A stretch of DNA of 64,000 nucleotides. Origin: Mycolicibacterium canariasense (GTDB lineage Bacteria > Actinomycetota > Actinomycetes > Mycobacteriales > Mycobacteriaceae). Shown one piece after another: positions 57,144 through 64,000 of this stretch. Under the pieces are notes generated by a model, which was not told where the DNA came from, made no database searches, and was given only the letters and a program-made list of their open reading frames with translations. The stretch's first letter is position 1. The number at the start of each line of letters is the position of its first letter. Made by a program: the position numbers and the translations under genes. The stretch is taken from the NCBI RefSeq assembly GCF_002101555.1, contig NZ_LQOL01000019.1, forward strand, positions 62,001 through 126,000, read 5' to 3'.

Positions 57144-57598
57144 GGTTCGCTATCGACGACGCGGACGAAGTCGCGCTCGGCTTGTTCGGCCAGCCGCACA
57201 TACAGCCGGCCGACACCGTAGAGCAGCGGGTAGACCAGTACCGCCAGGATCAGCCAGTTCAGTCGCATCCCGAACACCGTCAGCGTGCCCAGGTGCGGTG
57301 CCAGCAGCACCGCCAGCGCGACCGCGGCGATCACGACCAGGCTCAGCCGCAGCGCCAAACCGAGTTGGGCGCGCACCAATCCGCGCACCAGCGCGTCACC
57401 CACCTGGGTCTGCTCCTGGACCTCCACCCGGGTGCGCACCATCCGGGCGCCGCGCCGGTGGGCCAGCACCACCCGCTGGCGTTCCGCGGCGGGCCGCGCA
57501 TTCGATGAGGCGGCGGGCCGCGCGTTCGGTCCCGCGGCGGGCCGCGCGTTCGGTCCCGCGGCGGGCCGCGGGATCGAAGCGTCAGGTCGGTCACTCAT
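57140..57598 (-). CDS. Small two-helix membrane protein, symporter partner
   Basis: A 152-residue protein. The first ~40 residues are a low-complexity repeat (PAAGPNAR units), then a charged segment (VVLAHRRGARMVRTRVEVQEQTQVGDALVRGLVRAQL) and two membrane helices (about 82-101 and 111-131), ending in AEQAERDFVRVVDSEP. Size, topology and its place directly before an SSS symporter mirror DUF485 proteins, although the DUF485 motif itself is not evident. It overlaps the response regulator by 8 bp and the symporter by 4 bp. Confidence 0.75.
   Translation of the reverse strand: MSDRPDASIPRPAAGPNARPAAGPNARPAASSNARPAAERQRVVLAHRRGARMVRTRVEVQEQTQVGDALVRGLVRAQLGLALRLSLVVIAAVALAVLLAPHLGTLTVFGMRLNWLILAVLVYPLLYGVGRLYVRLAEQAERDFVRVVDSEP
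57489..57572 (-). repeat. 24-bp in-frame tandem repeat encoding PAAGPNAR
   Basis: The word GGGCCGCG recurs at 57491, 57515, 57539 and 57563, an exact 24-bp period, encoding PAAGPNAR, PAAGPNAR and PAASSNAR near the N-terminus of the small membrane protein. Being in frame and near-identical, the copy number could vary between strains. Confidence 0.85.
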
Positions 57599-58358
57599 CG
57601 GCGGGCTTCAGGTTGCGCATCGGATCGCGGACCAGCCGGTCGCGCAGTTCACGAGCCTGCCGGCGGCTCACCGGCAGCTCCACCGCGGGCGAGGTGCCGT
57701 TGGCGCGCAACCGGACCAGCACCGCCCCGTCCTGCGTGCGCAGCCCGGTGACCAGCCGCAGCGAAACCAGGTATGACCGATGGATGCGTTGGAAGCCGTG
57801 GTCGGCCCAGCGAGTTTCCAAGACGCTCAACGGGATTCGGACCAGGTGCGCCCCGGTGGTCGAGTGCAGGCGCGCGTAGTCGCCCTCGGCTTCCACCCAG
57901 CCGATGCTGTCGCGGGGGACCAGTTGGGTGATGCCGCCGAGTTCGGCGGGGATCACGTCGGAATCCTGCTCGCCGGGTATCGCCGTGGTCTGGGCCGTCG
58001 CGGCCCGGCGTACGGCCTCGTCGAGGCGGTCCTGGCGGATCGGTTTCAGCAGGTAGTCGGTGGCGCCGACGTCGAACGCAGCCACCGCCTTGTCGTCGTG
58101 GGCGGTCACGAAGACGACGGCGGGCCGGTGCGCGAAATTGGTCAAGACGCCGGCCAGTTCGATCCCGGACAGACCCGGCATGTTGATGTCGAGGAACACC
58201 GCGTCGATGGTGTGCCGGTTGAGTTCGCGCAGCGCCGAGGTGGCGTCCCCGGCGGTGAACACCTCTGCCACACCGGGATGCCGGCCGAGCAGGTAGGCAA
58301 GCTCGTCGAGGGCGGGTGCCTCGTCGTCGACGGCCAGCACCGTCAGCTTCGCAGTCAC
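57591..58358 (-). CDS. LytTR-family response regulator
   Basis: A 255-residue two-domain regulator. GTG 58358 overlaps the kinase stop (GTGA) and gives MTAKLTVLAVDDEAPAL. The receiver domain has acidic D11/D12 and phosphoacceptor D57 in FLDINMPG, with K in LLKPIRQDRL. The C-terminal LytTR DNA-binding domain (about 140-245) shows IGWVEAEGDYARLHS and FQRIHRSYLVSL. LytTR regulators activate transport genes in response to carboxylates, as in the E. coli BtsSR and YpdAB systems that sense pyruvate. Here the target is most simply the symporter two genes downstream. Confidence 0.92.
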   Translation of the reverse strand: MTAKLTVLAVDDEAPALDELAYLLGRHPGVAEVFTAGDATSALRELNRHTIDAVFLDINMPGLSGIELAGVLTNFAHRPAVVFVTAHDDKAVAAFDVGATDYLLKPIRQDRLDEAVRRAATAQTTAIPGEQDSDVIPAELGGITQLVPRDSIGWVEAEGDYARLHSTTGAHLVRIPLSVLETRWADHGFQRIHRSYLVSLRLVTGLRTQDGAVLVRLRANGTSPAVELPVSRRQARELRDRLVRDPMRNLKPADE

Positions 58359-59554
58359 GCCACCCCACTTCCACTGGCCCGCACCCCGGAGCGGAATTTC
58401 GGCACCCGCATGATCACCTTGGTGCCCGCTCCGAGGGCCGTCTCGACCACCAGACCGTAGTCGTTGCCGAACGCCGCACGCAGCCGATGGTCCACATTCG
58501 TCAGGCCCACATGCGCGGACTGGTGCGTCTGCTCGGCCAGCGCGTCCCCGTGCCCCGCCCGCAGCGTGTCGGGATCCATTCCGGCGCCGTCGTCCTCGAC
58601 GGTGATGACGCAATCGGTGCCGGCGTCGCGGGCGATGATCTCCACCGAGCCACCGCCCTGCCCAGCGAGGCCGTGCCGGACCGCGTTCTCCACCAACGGC
58701 TGGAGCGCCAGGAACGGCACGACGACATTGAGCACCTCGGGTGCCACCTGCAGCCGCACCGTCAGCGTCGCCCCGAACCGGGCCCGCTCCAGCGTCAGAT
58801 ACCGGTCGATATTGCGCAGCTCCTCGGCCAGGGTGGTGTATTGGCCGGCGGCCCGGAACGAGTAGCGGGTGAAATCGGCGAATTCCAGGATCAATTCGCG
58901 GGCGCGGTCGGGATCGGTGCGTACGAACGAGGCGATGGTATTCAGTGCGTTGTAGATGAAGTGCGGGCTGATCTGGGCGCGTAGCGCCAGCACCTCGGCC
59001 CGGTCCAGGCGCGCCCGGGATGCGTCGAGCTCGGCCAGCTCCAGCTGACTGGCCGCGTACCGGGCCACCTCTCCGATGGCACCGAGCATGCCCGGCCCCG
59101 GATTGCCGGCCGCCACCACCACGAGCGCGCCGAGTACGTCACCGCTTTCGGCGAGCAGCGGCTGGGCCACCACGGCGGTGGTGCCGTTGTTGGTCAGCAC
59201 CCGCCGGGCGGCGGTCACCGATTCGCGGGCGGTGGTGGCGCAGGCGTCGTCGATATCGGGCTGCCAGATCGCGTCGTGGGTGGCGTCCCGGGCCAGCAAC
59301 ACGCCGTCACCGTCGAACAGCGCCACCCCGTCGGTCCCGGTCAACCCGCGCAGGAAGGGTGCGGCGGTTTGCGCGGACTCGGTGTCCAGCCCGCGTCGCA
59401 GGGCCCGCGCCGCCAGTGATGCGGTGTGCAGGGCGGTGTGCACGGCGCGTTCGGTGGGGGTGGCCACGACACGGCGGGTGCGCACGATGAACACGGCGGC
59501 GATCGCCGCCAGTGCCGCGGCGGCGGCCAGCGCGAGTGCAACGGGGCCGGACAT
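58355..59554 (-). CDS. LytS-type sensor histidine kinase
   Basis: A 399-residue kinase. One N-terminal helix (about 5-24) is followed by a GAF-like region (about 40-170), the His_kinase motif with H198 in RAQISPHFIYNALNTIASF and an HATPase with LQPLVENAVRHGL, DDGAGMD and HVGLTNVDHRL. Unlike E. coli BtsS it has only one membrane helix rather than a 5TM-LytS bundle, so it likely senses inside the cell. It is first gene of the kinase-regulator-membrane protein-symporter operon; all junctions overlap by 4-8 bp. Confidence 0.92.
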   Translation of the reverse strand: MSGPVALALAAAAALAAIAAVFIVRTRRVVATPTERAVHTALHTASLAARALRRGLDTESAQTAAPFLRGLTGTDGVALFDGDGVLLARDATHDAIWQPDIDDACATTARESVTAARRVLTNNGTTAVVAQPLLAESGDVLGALVVVAAGNPGPGMLGAIGEVARYAASQLELAELDASRARLDRAEVLALRAQISPHFIYNALNTIASFVRTDPDRARELILEFADFTRYSFRAAGQYTTLAEELRNIDRYLTLERARFGATLTVRLQVAPEVLNVVVPFLALQPLVENAVRHGLAGQGGGSVEIIARDAGTDCVITVEDDGAGMDPDTLRAGHGDALAEQTHQSAHVGLTNVDHRLRAAFGNDYGLVVETALGAGTKVIMRVPKFRSGVRASGSGVA

Positions 59555-59576
59555 GTGACGGTTCGTTCAGGTCGGG

Positions 59577-59873
59577 CTACTGAACCGGGCAGGCGTACTT
59601 CCTGGCCACGTCCATCACCCGCTCCTGCGCGCCGGGGCCGATGACGCCCTGGGCGGCCAGTTCCAATCCGATGTAGCCGGGGATGCCACCGATACAGGCC
59701 TGGTGCGCCACGCGCCAGGCGGTATCGGGGTTCAGGTTGTAGCCGTTGCGTTGCAGGCCTTGCAGGTACTCGTCGAACGCCGGCGTGCCCTGGTCCGGGA
59801 TCGCGCCGGCCGGTGCGGCCAGCGCGAGGGCGGTGGCCAGCGCGGCCAGCAGGGGCGCCACCACGCGTTTCAT
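59577..59873 (-). CDS. DUF732 secreted protein
   Basis: A 98-residue exported protein from ATG 59873: signal peptide MKRVVAPLLAALATALALAA with cleavage near AGA, then the DUF732 core with YLQGLQRNGYNLNPDTAW, C in HQACIGGIPG and C near the end (ARKYACPVQ), which would form the disulfide typical of the family. DUF732 is a mycobacterial family of small helical secreted proteins of unknown function. It lies 22 bp upstream of the kinase gene start boundary on the same strand but probably has its own promoter. Confidence 0.9.
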   Translation of the reverse strand: MKRVVAPLLAALATALALAAPAGAIPDQGTPAFDEYLQGLQRNGYNLNPDTAWRVAHQACIGGIPGYIGLELAAQGVIGPGAQERVMDVARKYACPVQ

Positions 59874-59958
59874 CTCGTCTCCCAAGGGTGTGGACCGCGG
59901 TTGTCGTGTCCACGTTCGCACACTCCACCGGCCTGGCGGCGCGCTTTAAACTGACCAG

Positions 59959-60540
59959 ATGCCCACTCTGCAGCTGGTCCAAGACCCCGCGGCCGACGCC
60001 CTGCTCGAGTCCAACCCGTTCGCGCTGCTGGTCGGGATGCTGCTGGACCAGCAGATCCCGATGGAGACGGCGTTCGCCGGGCCGAAGAAGATCGCCGACC
60101 GGATCGGCGGCGTCGACGCCCGCCAGATCGCCGAGTACAACCCGGACCAGTTCACCGCGTTGTGCTCGGAAACCCCGGCGATCCACCGCTTTCCGGGCTC
60201 GATGTCCAAGCGGGTGCAGGCGCTGGCGCAGGCCATCGTCGACGACTACGACGGCGATGTGACGGCCTTGTGGACCGCCGGGGACCCTGACGGCGCCGAG
60301 GTGCTGCGCCGGCTCAAGCGGCTGCCCGGTTTCGGCGAGCAGAAGGCCAAGATCTTCCTGGCGCTGCTGGGGAAGCAGTACGGCGTGACGCCGGCGGGCT
60401 GGCGGGCTGCCGCGGGCGACTACGGCAAGGCCGGCACGCACATGTCGGTGGCCGATGTGGTGGACGCCGGTTCGCTGCAGGAAGTTCGGGCGTACAAGAA
60501 GAAGATGAAGGCTGCCGCGAAGGCTGCGAAGCAGGCCTGA
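59959..60540 (+). CDS. HhH-GPD-type base excision repair-like protein
   Basis: A 193-residue protein. MLLDQQIPMETAFAGPKKIADRIG is a hallmark of this mycobacterial HhH-GPD group (Rv1156-like by position). The hairpin is in LKRLPGFGEQKAKIFLALLGKQYG, but the catalytic Lys/Asp pair of true glycosylases is not obvious: after the hairpin there is Lys-rich sequence and GWRAAAGDYG, with D possibly matching the GPD aspartate. DNA repair role is plausible but unproven. The last codons and TGA are the first unit of a 33-34-bp tandem repeat. Confidence 0.87.
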   Translation: MPTLQLVQDPAADALLESNPFALLVGMLLDQQIPMETAFAGPKKIADRIGGVDARQIAEYNPDQFTALCSETPAIHRFPGSMSKRVQALAQAIVDDYDGDVTALWTAGDPDGAEVLRRLKRLPGFGEQKAKIFLALLGKQYGVTPAGWRAAAGDYGKAGTHMSVADVVDAGSLQEVRAYKKKMKAAAKAAKQA

Positions 60541-60706
60541 GCCATAGGTCCGGAGGCTGCGAAGCAGGCCTGAGCCATAGGTCCGGAGGCTGCGAAGCAG
60601 GCCTGAGCCATAGGTCCGGAAGGCTGCGAAGCAGGCCTGAGCCATAGGTCCGGAAGGCTGCGAAGCAGGCCTGAGCCATTGGTCCGCCAAGGTTGCGAAG
60701 TCCTGA
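60522..60706 (+). repeat. 33-34-bp tandem repeat, five units, anchored on the HhH-GPD stop codon
   Basis: Units starting GGCTGCGAAGCAGGCCTGAG begin at 60522, 60555, 60588, 60622 and 60656, with a degenerate sixth near 60690. The first unit is the end of the HhH-GPD coding sequence (codons for AAKQA plus TGA 60538-60540), and each later unit repeats both codons and stop in the order GCAGGCCTGA. The fourth and fifth units carry one extra A. Confidence 0.95.
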
Positions 60707-60732
60707 GTCGCCCGGTATGAGATGGTGATCAC

Positions 60733-60882
60733 ATGGCGAAGACGCATCTGAATTGCCCTTGCGGCGAAGCGATCAGCGGCAGCGACGAGGACGATCTGGT
60801 GGAGAAGGCGCAGGAGCACCTCGCGCAGGCGCATCCCGGCCGTGAGTACGACCGCGACATGATCCTGTTCATGGCGTACTGA
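60733..60882 (+). CDS. DUF1059 family small protein
   Basis: A 49-residue protein: MAKTHLNCPCGEAISGSDED followed by EKAQEHLAQAHPGREYDRDM and LFMAY. This is a full DUF1059 domain with a C-x-C pair and two His that could bind a metal. The family is small and unassigned, sometimes fused to or beside MerR-type or stress genes. It is separated from HhH-GPD by the tandem repeat and followed by a hairpin. Confidence 0.88.
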   Translation: MAKTHLNCPCGEAISGSDEDDLVEKAQEHLAQAHPGREYDRDMILFMAY

Positions 60883-60899
60883 TCGGGCCGCTCACGCGA

Positions 60900-60955
60900 C
60901 GACGGTGCACCCAGATCACTCATCGGGCCGGATTTGTGATCTGAATGCACCGTCG
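60900..60955. terminator. Two-tier hairpin between DUF1059 and Ala/Pro-rich gene
   Basis: Outer arms CGACGGTGCA (60900-60909) and TGCACCGTCG (60946-60955) enclose inner arms AGATCAC (60913-60919) and GTGATCT (60936-60942). It sits between convergent genes and is a likely bidirectional terminator. Confidence 0.75.
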
Positions 60956-60968
60956 CGGTCTGTAGTGC

Positions 60969-61985
60969 TTACGGCACCACCGTCGAGCCGATGGTCGGCA
61001 TGAACTGGCACTGCTTCTCGGTCGTGGTCACCTGACCGAAGATCGTCGACATGATGCTGCCCGAACCGGTGTCGACGATCGCCGTCAACGTGGTCGGGCC
61101 TTGGGGATTCATGTCCGCGCGCGGCTTGAGGGTCGCGGTGCCGGACTTCCCGGTGGACAGGTTCACCCACGTCACGTTCAGCGGCAGCTTCTGCTCTGCT
61201 GCCGGGCCGGGGGTGCCGACCGCGGTGAAGACGTACGCGGTCTGGCCCGGTCCGGGGCCGGGGGTCGGGATCGCCGCCGGGCCGGCCACCGAGATCGCCG
61301 TCGCCAGCACATTGCCGCCGTCGGACAGGCAGCCGTTGCTGATCGACGGATACATGAAGTCCTGCTTGGTCGCCGCGTCCGGGCTCAGCACACCCGCCGG
61401 AGCCGGAGCCGGAGCGGGAGCCGGGCCGGGGGCTGGGGCCGGAGCGGGTGCGGGGACCGCGTCGGGTGCCGGGGCCGGCGCGGCCAGCGCTGCCGCGTCG
61501 GGCACCGGAGCGGGTGCCGGTGCGGCATCGGGCGCCGGTACACCAGCCGGAGCCGGAGCCGGAGCTGGAGCCGGTGCGGGAGCGGCGAGCGAGGCCGCGC
61601 CCGGTACCGGGCCGACGGCGTAGGCCGGGTCCACGCCGGGCGGCAGATGCGCTTCCGGTCCGGCGCCGGCCGCGGGCACATGGGCCGCCGGCTCGGCGAC
61701 GAACTGGTTGACCGCCGCCGCCACATTCTTCGAATCACTGGGTGCCGCCGCGTTTCCGGCGAACGCGGCGGCGGCGGCCATGAGCATCGACGCGGCGCCG
61801 GACGGATCGGCCGCCGCCTGCTGAATCGCCGGGCCCAGCGTCTCCATGGCCGGCAGCCCCGGGGCCTGCAGGCTGTTGATCGGCAGCGGTGACGGCACCG
61901 CGGGATCAGCGCCGGCGACTCCGCTGCCCAGCACCACCAGCGTCGTGGCCGCGGTACTGGTCAGCAGCGTCCGGATCGATGACAT
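60969..61985 (-). CDS. Exported Ala/Pro-rich protein (Rv1157c-like)
   Basis: A 338-residue protein with signal peptide MSSIRTLLTSTAATTLVVLG and cleavage after AGA-D. Residues about 115-205 are an uninterrupted Ala/Pro/Gly run of PAPAPA-type sequence, which could span the cell wall. The C-terminal ~130 residues (from ATKQDFMYPSISNGCL) look like a folded beta-rich domain with two Cys (NGCLSDG and EKQCQF). Gene order with the next two genes matches Rv1157c-Rv1158c-pimE. Role in the cell envelope is inferred, not known. Confidence 0.85.
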   Translation of the reverse strand: MSSIRTLLTSTAATTLVVLGSGVAGADPAVPSPLPINSLQAPGLPAMETLGPAIQQAAADPSGAASMLMAAAAAFAGNAAAPSDSKNVAAAVNQFVAEPAAHVPAAGAGPEAHLPPGVDPAYAVGPVPGAASLAAPAPAPAPAPAPAGVPAPDAAPAPAPVPDAAALAAPAPAPDAVPAPAPAPAPGPAPAPAPAPAGVLSPDAATKQDFMYPSISNGCLSDGGNVLATAISVAGPAAIPTPGPGPGQTAYVFTAVGTPGPAAEQKLPLNVTWVNLSTGKSGTATLKPRADMNPQGPTTLTAIVDTGSGSIMSTIFGQVTTTEKQCQFMPTIGSTVVP

Positions 61986-62029
61986 GAATCCCCCTGGATA
62001 TGTGGTGATGACGGTCGGTCAGTGCCGGG

Positions 62030-62671
62030 TCACGGCAATGCGGACAGTGCGTTGGTCGGCAGCAGCATCGGCACCAGTCCCGCGGCACCGGGCAGTGCGG
62101 ACGCGGCCGCCGGGGCGGCAGCAGCCGCCGGGGCACCGAGCGCCGCGGGTGCGGTGGTCGCGGCCGAAGCGGCCTTGGGCAGGAGGCCCGCCAGCGGCGA
62201 GCCGGCCGGCATCAGCCCGGCCAGGGCACCCGGGAAGCCCAACTGCTGGGGCAGATCCAGGCCGGCCACCTGAGGCAGGTTCACATCGGCCTCGGGCAAC
62301 AGCACATTGCCGGTGGGCGCGGGCGCGGCGGCTGCCGCGGGTGTGGCCGCCGACGCCGGGGTCACCGCGGGCAGCTGCGGCAGGGTCAGGTTGGCGCTCG
62401 CCGTCGGTGCCGGAGCCGCGGCGGGTGTCGCTGCCGCGGGTGCGGCGGTGGCGGCTCCGCCGCCCGACAGTGCCGAGGCCAGGCCCTGGATGAGCTGTGG
62501 CGCCATGGCGAGCTGGTTGGCGAACGGCACGGCGGGTGCGGCCGGCGCGGCCGGAGCCACGGGTGCCGGCGGCACCGGGTCGGCGCCGGCCAGCGGGCTC
62601 AGTGCGAGCGCAGCGGCGGCACCGGCCCCGGCAATTACGCTGGAAATAAAGGCTTTTCTGGTAGCTGGCAT
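62030..62671 (-). CDS. Exported Ala/Pro-rich protein (Rv1158c-like)
   Basis: A 213-residue protein. ATG 62671 has GGGGAG about 5 bp upstream and gives MPATRKAFISSVIAGAGAAA, a signal peptide with cleavage after AGA-D. The mature part is Ala/Pro-rich with short amphipathic segments (NLTLPQLPAV, VNLPQVAGLDLPQQLGFPGALAGLMPAG) and no Cys. It lies 44 bp upstream of the Rv1157c-like gene on the same strand and is divergent from pimE, the same layout as in M. tuberculosis. No enzyme domain is visible. Confidence 0.83.
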   Translation of the reverse strand: MPATRKAFISSVIAGAGAAAALALSPLAGADPVPPAPVAPAAPAAPAVPFANQLAMAPQLIQGLASALSGGGAATAAPAAATPAAAPAPTASANLTLPQLPAVTPASAATPAAAAAPAPTGNVLLPEADVNLPQVAGLDLPQQLGFPGALAGLMPAGSPLAGLLPKAASAATTAPAALGAPAAAAAPAAASALPGAAGLVPMLLPTNALSALP

Positions 62672-62781
62672 GGTTCTCCCCAATTCGTTGACGGCAGGCC
62701 TGCACCCGAAGGTATCCCGTTACTGGTGTTACTCAAGTGACACGTGTGGCGGTTATTCAACCGTTACGGAGGTGTGCGCCG

Positions 62782-64000
62782 ATGGTGACCGCGCGGCGCG
62801 CCGCTACAGTCGTGCCGGTAGACACCACCTCGTCGCGCGCACCCGGCGCGCCGCTCACCCGCCTGGCGCCGGTCGCGCTCGCGCTCAGCATCGCGGCCCG
62901 GCTGGCTTGGACGTATCTGGTGCCCAATGGCGCGAACTTCGTCGACCTGCACGTGTACGTGGGTGGCGCGGCGGCGCTGAACCACCCGGGAACGCTCTAC
63001 GACTACGTGTACGCCGACCAGACCCCGGACTTTCCGCTGCCCTTCACGTATCCGCCGTTCGCCGCGGTGGTGTTCTATCCGCTGCATCTGCTGCCGTTCG
63101 GCGTGGTGGCGTTCCTGTGGCAGATCGGCATCATCGCCGCGTTGTACGGCGTGGTGGTGCTGAGCCTTCGGCTGTTGGGCCGGACCGATGCGCGGCCGGC
63201 GATGGCGTGGACGGCCGTGGGTATCTGGATCGAGCCGCTGCGCAGCACGTTCGACTACGGGCAGATCAACGTCCTGCTGGTGCTCGCGGTGCTGTACGCC
63301 GTCTACAGCTCGCGGTGGTGGGTGTCAGGCCTGCTGGTCGGCCTGGCCGCCGGGGTGAAGCTGACGCCGGCCGTGTCGGGCCTGTACTTCGTGGGCGTGC
63401 GGCGCTGGGCGGCCGTCGCATTCTCGGCGCTGGTGTTCGTGGCCACGGTCGGGGTGTCGATCCTGGTGGTCGGTGACCAAGGCCGCTACTACTTCACCGA
63501 TTTGCTCGGCGATGCCGGCCGCGTCGGCCCGATCGGCACCTCGTTCAACCAGTCGGTGCGCGGCGCGATCTCCCGGATCGTCGGGCATGATGCCGGCTAC
63601 GGACCGGTGGTCGTGGCCATCTTGGTGGTGGCCGCGGCGCTGGCGGTACTGGCGTGGCGTGCGGTCGACGGTGCCGACGACCGGCTGGCCGGCATCGTGA
63701 TCGTGCAGTTGTTCGGCTTGCTGCTGTCGCCGATCTCGTGGACCCACCATTGGGTGTGGCTGATCCCGCTGATGATCTGGCTGCTGCACGGCCCATTGCG
63801 GGAGCGGCTGGGCGCGCGGGTGTTCGGATGGGGCTGGCTGGCGTTGACGCTCGTCGGCTTGCCGTGGCTGTTGAGCTTCGCGCAACCGACCATCTGGGAG
63901 ATCGGCCGGCCGTGGTACCTGGCCTGGGCCGGCCTGATCTACCCCGTGGCCACCCTGGCCACGCTGGGGTGGATGGCCGCTACTGGCCGAGAATCCGGTC
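62782..64000 (+). CDS. pimE: Polyprenyl-phosphate-mannose-dependent alpha-1,2-mannosyltransferase (3' end outside window)
   Basis: The frame from ATG 62782 is open to the window end (406 codons). GGAGG lies 9 bp upstream. The GT87 membrane enzyme pattern is clear: [11 protein letters not shown] with the catalytic Asp at D55 (D58 in the M. tuberculosis enzyme as I recall), [40 protein letters not shown] and [11 protein letters not shown], with about nine membrane helices. PimE adds the fifth mannose, from polyprenyl-phosphate mannose, in the polar PIM pathway on the periplasmic side of the inner membrane. Identification is supported by the Rv1157c/Rv1158c-like genes alongside. Confidence 0.9.
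   Translation, partial: MVTARRAATVVPVDTTSSRAPGAPLTRLAPVALALSIAARLAWTYLVPNGANFVDLHVYVGGAAALNHPGTLYDYVYADQTPDFPLPFTYPPFAAVVFYPLHLLPFGVVAFLWQIGIIAALYGVVVLSLRLLGRTDARPAMAWTAVGIWIEPLRSTFDYGQINVLLVLAVLYAVYSSRWWVSGLLVGLAAGVKLTPAVSGLYFVGVRRWAAVAFSALVFVATVGVSILVVGDQGRYYFTDLLGDAGRVGPIGTSFNQSVRGAISRIVGHDAGYGPVVVAILVVAAALAVLAWRAVDGADDRLAGIVIVQLFGLLLSPISWTHHWVWLIPLMIWLLHGPLRERLGARVFGWGWLALTLVGLPWLLSFAQPTIWEIGRPWYLAWAGLIYPVATLATLGWMAATGRESG

Noticed and set aside
42132..59900. Genomic island with integrase or tRNA attachment site
   Set aside because: No integrase, transposase, tRNA or flanking direct repeat could be found at either edge, so mobility is not supported.
60314..60679. Minus-strand frames with repeated GPMAQACFAA
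   Set aside because: They arise from reading the 33-34-bp tandem repeat backwards; no start site or conserved context.
62307..63476. Plus-strand frame of 389 codons spanning the Rv1158c-like gene and the start of pimE
   Set aside because: It is antisense to the Ala/Pro-rich gene and out of frame with pimE, whose membrane-enzyme motifs are in the frame of 62782.

Overview
The window is high-GC actinobacterial DNA, almost certainly from a non-tuberculous Mycobacterium/Mycolicibacterium. The markers are an intact MmpL transporter, alpha-methylacyl-CoA racemase with M. tuberculosis residue numbering, the PIM mannosyltransferase PimE, DUF732 and FAS1 secreted proteins, F420-type flavoproteins and the Ala/Pro-rich exported pair upstream of pimE. 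Gene order from about 26.9 to 41.9 kb and from 60 kb to the end matches, from memory, M. tuberculosis Rv1142c-Rv1155 and Rv1156-Rv1159. About 18 kb (42.1-59.9 kb) of transport, redox and regulatory genes sits between the Rv1155-like and Rv1156-like genes and looks like lineage-specific accessory DNA.

Region by region. 0-14.6 kb: a type VII secretion-like effector locus. It has a YbaB/EspL-like protein, a WXG100-like protein, a 4,307-residue cysteine-free giant protein and a small EspD/EspH-like protein. The giant has a CpnT-like helical N-terminus, a disordered linker, then metalloprotease-like, glycosyltransferase-like, OTU-like (apparently dead) and kinase-like domains, and about six large C-terminal repeat modules. 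14.6-15.8 kb: a SigH-like sigma factor and a decayed strip with a winged-helix remnant and a 35-bp tandem repeat. 15.8-19.8 kb: a FadR-type regulator divergent from a thiolase / enoyl-CoA hydratase / acyl-CoA dehydrogenase operon. 19.9-26.8 kb: a FAS1 secreted protein, two MFS transporters, a GlxA-type regulator, a gamma-carbonic-anhydrase-like protein, an NAD-epimerase and a CPBP protease. 26.9-35.2 kb: branched-chain acyl-CoA metabolism (enoyl-CoA hydratase, mcr, SDR, nitronate monooxygenase) and the mmpL13-tetR-methyltransferase operon, with an unannotated 47-residue gene between them. 35.2-42.1 kb: sirtuin, GntR, PucR, an EthA-like Baeyer-Villiger monooxygenase coupled to a hydrolase, omt, DUF1697, an Rv1155-like flavoprotein and DUF5302.

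42.1-59.9 kb: acyltransferase, MFS, an acetate-type symporter with DUF485, a Ddn-like reductase, an NTF2 / quinone oxidoreductase / HD run, a large LuxR-ATPase regulator, a redox cluster (RclA-like flavoprotein and zinc-type reductase divergent from a Cys-containing HxlR regulator), and a LytS-LytTR two-component system co-transcribed with a second sodium/solute symporter. 60-64 kb: an HhH-GPD protein, DUF1059, two Ala/Pro-rich exported proteins and pimE, which runs off the end.

The two most unusual signals are the giant multi-enzyme secretion-linked protein and a recurring pattern of short tandem repeats anchored exactly on stop codons (15.7, 29.7, 55.4 and 60.5 kb, with a degenerate example at 35.2 kb), reminiscent of MIRUs. 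No tRNA, rRNA, CRISPR array, transposase or prophage gene was seen.
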